Below, in pieces: positions 1 to 4,955 of a stretch of 17,577 nt of DNA; the stretch's first letter is position 1, and every line of letters begins with the position of its first letter. Both the position numbers and the translations under genes were made by a program. The notes under the pieces were generated by a model. The model searched no databases. It was given only the letters and a program-made list of their open reading frames with translations, and was not told the DNA's origin. The stretch is from JBLMZH01 sp050258715. Lineage in GTDB: Bacteria > Patescibacteriota > Doudnabacteria > UBA920 > O2-02-FULL-48-8. The stretch is from assembly GCA_050258715.1 (NCBI GenBank), contig JBLMZH010000007.1:1-17577 (forward strand). Reading direction: 5' to 3'.

Positions 1-16
1 ACGCACCGGCTTTTTT
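1..16 (+). terminator. Right half of a plus-strand terminator (cut by window start)
   Basis: ACGCACCGGC followed by six T's looks like the descending arm and T-tract of an intrinsic terminator whose left arm lies outside the window. Its first 13 bases are identical to the right arm of the complete hairpin at 909-939. The gene it would end is not visible. Confidence 0.45.
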
Positions 17-30
17 GACTGCTGTAAGAG

Positions 31-792
31 TTAGAATTTAAACAGCTTTTTATGTTTATTTATTTCCTTGTAAGATTCTCTAACAAAACCTTCAAAATCA
101 TTTTCCTTTGAAAATTTATTATACAGATCAGTAAAATACTTTGGGGCGGATTTTCCGTTTATTTTTATCCTTTTGTGTTCGGGATAAAATTCGGTTTTCC
201 CCTTCAATATTTTTTGAACGCGATGATCGTTGAGAATGATTGGAGCAACAAGTTCGCTGAGATGCCATTCAACGTAGGGATATTCATATTTCTTTTTGCT
301 GATTTTCGGATACAGCTCGCCCCATTTTTTGAAGTACAAAAAATGGCAGGTCTCGTGCATGATGATATGCATCGCATGAATCGGTTTTTTGCAGTTATAA
401 AAGAGAGAAAAACTCCAATTATTTAAAAAACGGGGACAAATCGGATTGATGGAAACCACGGCCTTAATTGATTTATTTGAGGGCCAGTCAGCCCGTATGA
501 TCTTTGCAATGGTTTCAAAATATTCTCTTTCGATTTTCCGCCATTCTCTTTGATATCGAATTTTGTTTTTCTCGATGGCTTGCTTATTCTCCTTTTTGTA
601 GTTTGAGGCGAACCTTTTTAAGAAATTAACTTGTTCAGATTCGGTTTTGAAAGAATAAACTATTTTAATTTTTGGATACTTTCGAATAATGTATTTGCCC
701 CAGCCCCATTTGTTTTGAAACAAAAAACCGTGTATCCAATCAACCTCTTTGGATAATGGAATGTCGGCAAATTTAACCTTTGGCAAATTCAT
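31..792 (-). CDS. Putative HExxH zinc metallopeptidase, function unknown
   Basis: This 253-residue soluble, very basic protein has no signal peptide. It carries HETCH at residues 146-150 inside a hydrophobic helix (MHIIMHETCHFLYF), which fits the HExxH zinc-metallopeptidase signature. A second acidic helix around residues 175-182 (EWHLSELV) could supply the third zinc ligand (E175 or E180), as in gluzincins. I do not recognise the family beyond that. A region around residues 60-100 is rich in K, R and E and probably helical. The gene is clearly more AT-rich than its neighbours, suggesting transfer. No SD precedes the ATG at 792, but TAGTAT lies 6 nt upstream, so a leaderless transcript is possible. 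Its own terminator is not evident. Metallopeptidase activity is inferred from the motif only. Confidence 0.7.
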   Translation of the reverse strand: MNLPKVKFADIPLSKEVDWIHGFLFQNKWGWGKYIIRKYPKIKIVYSFKTESEQVNFLKRFASNYKKENKQAIEKNKIRYQREWRKIEREYFETIAKIIRADWPSNKSIKAVVSINPICPRFLNNWSFSLFYNCKKPIHAMHIIMHETCHFLYFKKWGELYPKISKKKYEYPYVEWHLSELVAPIILNDHRVQKILKGKTEFYPEHKRIKINGKSAPKYFTDLYNKFSKENDFEGFVRESYKEINKHKKLFKF

Positions 793-847
793 AAGTAAAT
801 ACTATCACCGTGGCTAGACAAAAGAAAGTTAACCATAAAACAATAAG

Positions 848-895
848 GATTCCCGCCAGAGTTTATCCCCGTGAAAGTGGGGACAGGATGACAAA
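848..895. repeat. Degenerate copy of the GATTCCCGCC...ATGACA palindromic repeat
   Basis: GATTCCCGCC at 848-857 and GGATGACAA at 887-895 resemble the outer arms of the repeat that flanks the GIY-YIG gene. The interior differs and holds its own small hairpin (TCCCC/GGGGA). I read it as an old, diverged copy. The call rests on about 20 matching bases only. Confidence 0.4.
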
Positions 896-906
896 AGAAT
901 GGAGCG

Positions 907-939
907 AAAAAGCCGATGCGTTAACAACGCACCGGCTTT
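907..939 (-). terminator. Intrinsic terminator of the membrane-protein gene 960-1577
   Basis: Positions 909-922 pair with 926-939 in a 14-position stem, with one U-G wobble on the minus transcript and a three-base loop. On the minus strand the stem is followed by a T-run (907-911). It lies 21 bases past the stop codon of the 960-1577 gene. Confidence 0.85.
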
Positions 940-959
940 GAAAGTCGCGCTTGTGAAAG

Positions 960-1577
960 CTACGACATGGTAGGGAGTTCGAAGACTGGAGTGTTCTTGT
1001 TCCTCAAGTGCAGGCAGATGATCGGGACGATCGCGTGGCAGAGGGTCATGGCAAGGGGCATGACGAGCTTGAAGCTGATACCGCCTTGGAACAGGAAAGT
1101 GTTGACCATGGTCAGGACGTAGGCAGAGGTCCACAGCCACCATGGAAGCAGTTTCTTCTCGAAGAGCGGGTTGTACAGGACTCCGCGCGCGCTGGGCTCA
1201 AACGAGAGCAGAAGACCGGGGAAGAGAACGGCGTTGGCGATTACCGGATCTAGGAATTTCCAGAGGACGATTGAGAGCAGGCACGCTGACAGGGAAGCGA
1301 TGTCCTTCCAGTCAGGCCGTTTGAACTTTCCCGTGAAGAGTGTGAGGATGAAAGTGCCGATGCAGCCCGTTGCGCCGACGAAGGTGACTAAGGCGTTGAC
1401 CCAGTTCGTGGCAGCGGTGAAGGTCAGCGCGTTCATGGTCGAGAGCAGGGCCCAGATGAACCAGCTCACGAAGTTCGGCTTGGAGTCGCCTTTCTTGGTG
1501 TTGATGTTGTACAGGATAAAGCCGGCAGCGTGAAGCATGGCGGCCACAACCGGAAGCAGGCTCGAGTGATCGAACAT
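960..1577 (-). CDS. Polytopic membrane protein of unknown function
   Basis: This 205-residue protein has about six hydrophobic segments (roughly residues 8-23, 36-55, 60-82, 93-125, 142-162, 168-190) and short charged loops. The N-terminal part (YNINTKKGDSKPNFVSWFIWAL, residues 23-44) has a small loop with a P-N-x-x-SW-x-x-W arrangement. It loosely recalls PQ-loop or small-solute carrier folds, but I cannot assign a family. The start at 1577 is fixed by AAGGAGG placed 5 nt before the ATG. The gene is a complete unit, with a promoter at 1639-1667 (TTGACT, 17 bp, TAAAAT) and a terminator at 907-939. It is noticeably GC-richer than the flanking AT-rich genes. The overlapping plus-strand frames have no comparable signals. 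Confidence 0.75.
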   Translation of the reverse strand: MFDHSSLLPVVAAMLHAAGFILYNINTKKGDSKPNFVSWFIWALLSTMNALTFTAATNWVNALVTFVGATGCIGTFILTLFTGKFKRPDWKDIASLSACLLSIVLWKFLDPVIANAVLFPGLLLSFEPSARGVLYNPLFEKKLLPWWLWTSAYVLTMVNTFLFQGGISFKLVMPLAMTLCHAIVPIICLHLRNKNTPVFELPTMS

Positions 1578-1638
1578 ATGTTCCTCCTTGGCTGTCCGCC
1601 ATGGTTTTGTTTGGATGCGCGAACGATTGTAATGCTGA

Positions 1639-1667
1639 ATTTTAGTAAAATTTCAGGCAAAAGTCAA
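1639..1667 (-). promoter_or_regulatory. Sigma70-type promoter of the 960-1577 gene
   Basis: On the minus strand TTGACT (1667-1662) and TAAAAT (1644-1639) are separated by exactly 17 bp. This gives a 5' leader of about 55 nt that ends in a strong SD. Confidence 0.75.
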
Positions 1668-1691
1668 GGCTAGGTGTTTAAATAGAGGTAA

Positions 1692-1763
1692 GATTCCTAC
1701 CGAATTATATCTATGCGAAAACAGGGGGGACCGAATGACAACGGGGCCTGGGGAATGACAGGG
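1692..1763. repeat. Outer left repeat block of the GIY-YIG locus
   Basis: GATTCCTACC (1692-1701) with GAATGACA (1733-1740) looks like a diverged copy of the locus repeat. A second motif, GGGGAATGACAGGG (1750-1763), is identical to 2167-2180 on the other side of the gene. GGGAATGACA (1751-1760) also forms a 10-bp inverted repeat with TGTCATTCCC (1771-1780) across a T-rich loop. Confidence 0.6.
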
Positions 1764-1770
1764 TTTTTTT

Positions 1771-1813
1771 TGTCATTCCCGACGATGGCATTTTGCAGGA
1801 ATCGGGAATCTTG
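1771..1813. repeat. Left inverted palindromic repeat (TGTCATTCCCGA ... TCGGGAATCTTG)
   Basis: ATTCCCGA (1775-1782) pairs perfectly with TCGGGAAT (1802-1809) across a 19-base loop. It is the reverse-oriented, longer-looped counterpart of the repeat at 2131-2158. The last bases (TTGC) double as the start of the -35 box of the GIY-YIG gene. Confidence 0.75.
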
Positions 1814-1839
1814 CTTTGAATATGTGGACTATGTATGAT
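1811..1839 (+). promoter_or_regulatory. Promoter of the GIY-YIG gene, near-leaderless
   Basis: TTGCTT (1811-1816) and TATGAT (1834-1839) are 17 bp apart. The ATG at 1848 follows the -10 box by only 8 nt, so transcription should begin at or within a couple of bases of the start codon. The -35 box abuts the repeat. Confidence 0.55.
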
Positions 1840-1847
1840 GTTCTCTT

Positions 1848-2132
1848 ATGCTATATTTCGTTTACATTTTAGCAAGCAAAAAGAACGGAGTTTTATATAT
1901 TGGGGTTACTAATAATTTAACAAAACGAGTTTACGAACATAAACAGGATTTTGTTAAAGGATTTACTAAACAATACATTGTTCATGATCTTGTTTATTTT
2001 GAAGAAACAGAAAGTATTGAAGCGGCGATTAAACGCGAGAAACAGCTAAAGAAATGGAATAGGGACTGGAAGGTTAAGTTGATTGAAAAAGAAAATCCCA
2101 ACTGGGAGGACCTATATTGTAGACTTGTCTAG
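1848..2132 (+). CDS. Small GIY-YIG family nuclease (UPF0213/YhbQ-like)
   Basis: This 94-residue protein is a stand-alone GIY-YIG domain. The signature appears as V5-Y6-I7 and Y17-I18-G19. Arg27 and His31 in KRVYEHK, Glu64 in REKQLKKWNR and Asn71 match the conserved catalytic and metal-binding pattern. The C-terminal NPNWEDLY is typical of the UPF0213 group. Length is normal for that group (about 80-100 residues). Proteins of this type are predicted DNA endonucleases; the true substrate is unsettled. The gene is AT-rich, lacks an SD, and is enclosed by inverted palindromic repeats, the right one beginning at its own stop codon (TAG at 2130-2132). I infer the nuclease may be linked to spread or maintenance of those repeats. 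Confidence 0.9.
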   Translation: MLYFVYILASKKNGVLYIGVTNNLTKRVYEHKQDFVKGFTKQYIVHDLVYFEETESIEAAIKREKQLKKWNRDWKVKLIEKENPNWEDLYCRLV

Positions 2133-2158
2133 ATTCCCGCCTTCGCGGGAATGACAAG
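2131..2158. repeat. Right palindromic repeat (AGATTCCCGC ... GCGGGAATGACAAG)
   Basis: ATTCCCGC (2133-2140) pairs with GCGGGAAT (2145-2152) around the four-base loop CTTC. It is the cleanest copy in the window. It overlaps the GIY-YIG stop codon and could also act as a transcript-end hairpin, although no T-run follows. Confidence 0.8.
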
Positions 2159-2166
2159 AAGAGGTG

Positions 2167-2198
2167 GGGGAATGACAGGGTAGGACCAAGGAATGACA
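2167..2198. repeat. Outer right GGAATGACA direct repeats
   Basis: GGGGAATGACAGGG (2167-2180) and GGAATGACA (2190-2198) follow the right palindrome in the same orientation. They look like half-copies of the repeat arm. The first matches 1750-1763 exactly. Confidence 0.6.
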
Positions 2199-2230
2199 AG
2201 AGGGGGCGTCGAGATAGAGATAGGAATCAC

Positions 2231-2272
2231 GAAAAAAACTCCGCCCGCAAGGTTTTAACCTTGAACGGGCGG
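2231..2272 (-). terminator. Intrinsic terminator of the 2293-2835 gene
   Basis: CCGCCCG (2241-2247) plus CAAGGTT (2248-2254) pair with AACCTTG (2257-2263) and CGGGCGG (2266-2272), with a two-base bulge. On the minus strand the stem is followed by a seven-base T-run (2232-2238). It is a very stable hairpin 20 bases past the stop codon. Confidence 0.9.
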
Positions 2273-2292
2273 CTTTGGGTCGGATGCCATGC

Positions 2293-2835
2293 TTATGCAA
2301 CGGAGAATTCACGCTCCCGGGCGAGTTTCGAGATCTCCTCGTCCCGGATCGCCAGGTTGGAGTAGTAACGGGGCCGGATCATTCCGAAGTTCTGTTCCTG
2401 CAGCGGAACCACGTCGAGGAGCAGAGCCGACGGCTCGATCCTGCCATGGTCGCCCCACTTTCCCAGCCTTGCCGTCATCACGAAGATGACGGTGCTGTTC
2501 GCGTACCGGCCTTCGTGACCAGGTACTGCCAGTGCCTTGAAGCCCGGCCACTGGCAATAGGGGGTGATCGTAACGGTCCGAAACCATTCGGGATGGTGGA
2601 AGAAGAGGGGGGATTCCGGACTGACGGCCAGCGGAAAGACGAACTGCCAGTTCCTTGTTCCAAGGTTGCCTCGCTCGCTTTCGCCAAACCACTGGACTGC
2701 GACCTGCTCCTTGACCTCGATCTGGTCAGAGTGAAATTGACGGACGCGCATGAGCCGGATGGTGGGGACTTCCACCTGCCTTAGGCACACTTCATGTCCG
2801 GGGAATGTCAGTCTTCTGATGTTGTTGGGCACCAT
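2293..2835 (-). CDS. Orphan soluble protein of unknown function
   Basis: This 180-residue protein has no membrane segment or signal peptide, and I recognise no family. It is rich in aromatic and Arg residues, and the middle part (about residues 60-130) alternates hydrophobic and polar residues as in a beta-rich fold. The C-terminal segment (about 155-178, LAIRDEEISKLAREREF) looks helical. The minus strand is chosen over a long overlapping plus-strand frame because only the minus gene has a promoter (2910-2938), an SD (AGGAGG 4 nt before the ATG) and a terminator (2231-2272). It is GC-richer than most of the window. Its control layout mirrors that of the 960-1577 gene, so both may belong to one class of independently expressed accessory genes. 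Confidence 0.65.
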   Translation of the reverse strand: MVPNNIRRLTFPGHEVCLRQVEVPTIRLMRVRQFHSDQIEVKEQVAVQWFGESERGNLGTRNWQFVFPLAVSPESPLFFHHPEWFRTVTITPYCQWPGFKALAVPGHEGRYANSTVIFVMTARLGKWGDHGRIEPSALLLDVVPLQEQNFGMIRPRYYSNLAIRDEEISKLAREREFSVA

Positions 2836-2890
2836 GAGCCTCCTCTGTCATGGCTTCGGGTTTCCCGCAATTACATAAGCATTTCCTCCT
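2836..2890 (-). promoter_or_regulatory. Leader with SD-led mini-ORF before the 2293-2835 gene
   Basis: On the minus strand AAGGAGGAA precedes ATG CTT ATG TAA (2882-2871), a three-codon ORF reading M-L-M-stop. A small hairpin (CGGG/CCCG) follows. Then CCATGA and TCATGG, 10 nt apart, could pair and place the gene's own SD in the loop. This would suit translational coupling or attenuation; it is an inference. Confidence 0.4.
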
Positions 2891-2909
2891 TGAGCCTTGC
2901 CAACTCCAA

Positions 2910-2938
2910 AGTTTAGAGGAAGATTTGCCCGCGGTCAA
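2910..2938 (-). promoter_or_regulatory. Sigma70-type promoter of the 2293-2835 gene
   Basis: TTGACC (2938-2933) and TAAACT (2915-2910) on the minus strand are 17 bp apart. As in the 960-1577 promoter, the -35 box is preceded by CC (CCTTGAC). Confidence 0.7.
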
Positions 2939-2945
2939 GGACTGC

Positions 2946-2964
2946 CAAAAATTGCCAATTTTTG
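2946..2964. terminator. AT-rich palindrome, possible weak terminator of the FAD oxidoreductase gene
   Basis: CAAAAATTGCCAATTTTTG is a perfect 19-base palindrome about 50 bases past the oxidoreductase stop codon and just upstream of the -35 box of the next gene. It could be a weak bidirectional terminator or an operator. Confidence 0.4.
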
Positions 2965-3016
2965 AAATTAGCCGATTGCAGGATTCGTAATTTGTTAATT
3001 TGAAATTTAATTTTGT

Positions 3017-4291
3017 TTATCCTTTAAAGAAATTCTTAATTACTCCGTTGAAAAATTTTTCCGCATAATCTTCGCCTTTCATTAGCAGGCGATATGGTTT
3101 AAGCAGCCTGTCAGGATCGTAAAGTTCGAGCCAGTCATTATTGCGGCCTTCAATAATGTCGCGAAAGATCATGGCTGAAATCGGAGAGTAGGTCATGCCG
3201 TTGCCGGAAAAACCCGCGGCCAGCAACTGTCCTTCCCGGTACTTGCCGATTAACGGCAGGCCGTCGCTGGGCTCGAGAATCGGACCCGCCCATTTTTGCT
3301 TGATCTTGTAGCCGTTTTCAGGCAGCAATTTTTGCAAATATTCCTCCAGCAATTTAAAGCGCTTCTCGCGATCCACAGGCAGTCCGTAGCGGTGGTCCTG
3401 CCCGCCCAGAATCATCCGGTCAAAACCCGGCCGCTTGTCTATTCGAAAATAATTGTAAGGGTCGGCTTTGTCCCAATAGATTCCGGGCGGCAGCCGGCCT
3501 TCCGGCAATTCGACTTCCAGTACATAGCTTTTGTACATGCCCTTCTTGGCAAAAACCTCATGCGGCTTGTTGAACGGATTATAGGTTGTGACGACGACAA
3601 AATCGGCGGCGATGTCGCCGTTTGTTGTCTTTACGGTGAAGGGCTGATGGTCGGACTGGATTCCCAAAGCTTCGGTTTTTTCATAGATCAAAGCGCCTTT
3701 TTTGACAGCGGCGTGGGCCAGTCCGTGCAAAAATTTCAGAGGATGGAACTTTGCCTGGCCGATCAATTCATAATGCCCGAAGCTTGCCAACTTTAATTCG
3801 TGCGTCTGGTGGATTTTAGGTTTAAGGCCCAGACTGATCAAGGCTTCGTATTCCTTTTCGACGGCCGGGTACTGGTCGGCTTCAGCAGCATAAACATAAG
3901 TTGTGGCGTCCTCGAACTCGCATTCAATGCCTTCTTTTTTGATTGCCGAAGCAATGGCTTCGATGCCTGAAAACCCCGAAGCGTAGATTTTTTTCGTTCT
4001 CTCTTCCCCAAAGAGTTTGATCAACTCATCGGCACTGGTGTCTATCAGCTGGGTCACGAAGGCGGTCGTGTCTATCGTCGCTCCGGAACCCAGCTCATCG
4101 GCTTCGATCAGGATGACTTTGTGCTTATCGGAAAGCAAATAAGCTGTCCAAATTCCGGCCATGCCGCCGCCAATGACAACAACCTCGGCTTTGGCGGAGC
4201 CTGAAAGCTTGGGGTAGATCGGCCCTGGTTTGTCGTCGTACCATGTTGTTGGCATGCCATGATAATAATCAATCTTGGTTTTCGACAACAT
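3017..4291 (-). CDS. FAD-dependent oxidoreductase, DadA/glycine-oxidase-like
   Basis: The 424-residue protein has the FAD-binding Rossmann motif GGGMAG (41-46) after a beta strand (AEVVVIGGG), an acidic residue ending the second strand (E63), and a GSGATIDTTA segment after it. Its C-terminal half ends in the flavin-closing region DGLPLIGKYREGQLLAAGFSGNG-type sequence typical of D-amino-acid or glycine oxidases of the DadA/DAO fold. The N-terminus (TTWYDD...YPKL) matches the subfamily that often carries a C-terminal Rieske domain, but no cysteine/histidine Rieske motif is present here. The substrate cannot be deduced. The start at 4291 is chosen because it lies 11 bases after the upstream stop; longer starts would run inside the upstream gene. 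No clear SD. Confidence 0.85.
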   Translation of the reverse strand: MLSKTKIDYYHGMPTTWYDDKPGPIYPKLSGSAKAEVVVIGGGMAGIWTAYLLSDKHKVILIEADELGSGATIDTTAFVTQLIDTSADELIKLFGEERTKKIYASGFSGIEAIASAIKKEGIECEFEDATTYVYAAEADQYPAVEKEYEALISLGLKPKIHQTHELKLASFGHYELIGQAKFHPLKFLHGLAHAAVKKGALIYEKTEALGIQSDHQPFTVKTTNGDIAADFVVVTTYNPFNKPHEVFAKKGMYKSYVLEVELPEGRLPPGIYWDKADPYNYFRIDKRPGFDRMILGGQDHRYGLPVDREKRFKLLEEYLQKLLPENGYKIKQKWAGPILEPSDGLPLIGKYREGQLLAAGFSGNGMTYSPISAMIFRDIIEGRNNDWLELYDPDRLLKPYRLLMKGEDYAEKFFNGVIKNFFKG

Positions 4292-4302
4292 TGGATAAAA
4301 AA

Positions 4303-4869
4303 TCAAAAACGAAAGCAGCCCAAGGCAGCGGAAGCGTAGTTTTGGGGAATTGGTTTCCCGATTGGCGCGAAGTAGATGATGTCGCCCCACCAAAGAAAGG
4401 TTCGAGGATGGAGTCGGTGGCTGACGTAAATGCCGTCCTTTTCCCTGCCCAGGGCAAGGTAAGTGACAATCGCGTCTTGTCCGGGCCCGCAAACGATAAC
4501 TCGCATCTGGCTACCGGTCGTATATTCGCGGCGGATTAAGGCGACAGCGAGTTTCGAATTTGTCGGAACCACCGGGATGCCGAATTCTCTGGCCCAGCAG
4601 ACTTCTTCCCACATGCCGCTTGAGATCCGGTTGCCAAACAACCAAAGCTCATTGATGAAGCGGCGGTTAAAATACTCCTTGTTCATCAATATCCCGCGTT
4701 CTCGATCTACGGGATGTTTGTCGTCGAGATATTTTAACGCGACCGTATAAGGCGCTATGGGATAGAGTTCGGGATTCGCAGCAAACAAGTTGGCGACGAT
4801 CTTCTCGACTGCACCTAGGTTTGAGGGGACATTCCCGCCGATCGGATGGGCTATATAAACTACGATCAT
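4303..4869 (-). CDS. DUF4406-like / nucleoside-deoxyribosyltransferase-like protein
   Basis: This 188-residue protein begins MIVVYIAHPIGG, the first strand and loop typical of DUF4406 and related nucleoside-2-deoxyribosyltransferase folds. It continues with a helix, then LYPIAPYTVALKYLDD and a segment SSGMWEEVCWAREFGIPVV (about 103-121) in the expected order. The last 60 residues are less familiar and may be a separate extension. Family members bind nucleotide-like ligands, but the substrate is unknown. The start at 4869 is supported by AAAGGAGG 6 nt upstream; the frame is open further but without signals. It heads a probable two-gene operon with the FAD oxidoreductase. A promoter candidate lies at 4890-4918. 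Confidence 0.65.
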   Translation of the reverse strand: MIVVYIAHPIGGNVPSNLGAVEKIVANLFAANPELYPIAPYTVALKYLDDKHPVDRERGILMNKEYFNRRFINELWLFGNRISSGMWEEVCWAREFGIPVVPTNSKLAVALIRREYTTGSQMRVIVCGPGQDAIVTYLALGREKDGIYVSHRLHPRTFLWWGDIIYFAPIGKPIPQNYASAALGCFRF

Positions 4870-4889
4870 TTTTCCTCCTTTAGCTCCCA

Positions 4890-4918
4890 AGCTTAACAAA
4901 ACCGACTGACGTGGGCAA
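4890..4918 (-). promoter_or_regulatory. Candidate promoter for the 4869-3017 operon
   Basis: TTGCCC (4918-4913) and TAAGCT (4895-4890) on the minus strand are 17 bp apart, about 20 bases upstream of the SD-led start. The -10 match is moderate. Confidence 0.45.
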
Positions 4919-4943
4919 ATGTGATTTGCTGGTTAAATTGGGG

Positions 4944-4949
4944 TATAAT
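4944..4949 (+). promoter_or_regulatory. Perfect -10 box placing GH1 on a leaderless transcript
   Basis: TATAAT is followed after 6 nt (GTGCAT) by the ATG at 4956, so the expected first transcribed base is the start codon itself. No convincing -35 box is seen at 16-18 bp. Confidence 0.55.
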
Positions 4950-4955
4950 GTGCAT

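Larger units (their letters stand above)
1771..2156 (+). mobile_element. Candidate repeat-bounded GIY-YIG cassette
   Basis: A 386-bp segment starts with TGTCATTCCC (1771-1780) and ends with its exact inverse GGGAATGACA (2147-2156). It contains one gene, a GIY-YIG nuclease. Each end is itself a palindrome. Further GAATGACA copies lie just outside on both sides (1733-1740, 1751-1760, 2168-2177, 2191-2198). The layout is that of a small element whose ends match the REP-like repeat. Mobility is inferred; no target-site duplication was established. Confidence 0.5.

Noticed and set aside
1466..1660. Alternative minus-strand frames upstream of and overlapping the 960-1577 start
   Set aside because: They overlap the promoter and leader and lack an SD; the strong SD and hydrophobic pattern select the frame starting at 1577.
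1692..2198. CRISPR array made of the repeated GGAATGACA motifs
   Set aside because: Copies differ in orientation, spacing and length, are palindromic and surround a nuclease gene; there are no uniform spacers or cas genes.
2275..2784. Long plus-strand reading frame opposite the orphan gene (169 codons)
   Set aside because: It has no promoter or SD and would start inside the GC-rich terminator-to-gene junction. The minus-strand frame has promoter, SD and terminator.
2289..2882. ATGCTTATG-x-AA inverted copies (2289-2300 and 2871-2882) as element ends of the orphan gene
   Set aside because: The match is only 11 of 12 bases, one copy is explained as the leader mini-ORF, and no wider similarity surrounds them.
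4292..4492. Longer N-terminus for the FAD oxidoreductase, starting at 4492
   Set aside because: The extra 67 residues are Arg/Pro-rich, unlike the family, and run out of frame through the end of the upstream DUF4406-like gene.
4911..4955. Upstream start for GH1 at 4911
   Set aside because: The TATAAT box at 4944-4949 lies inside that extension and GH1 similarity begins after 4956.
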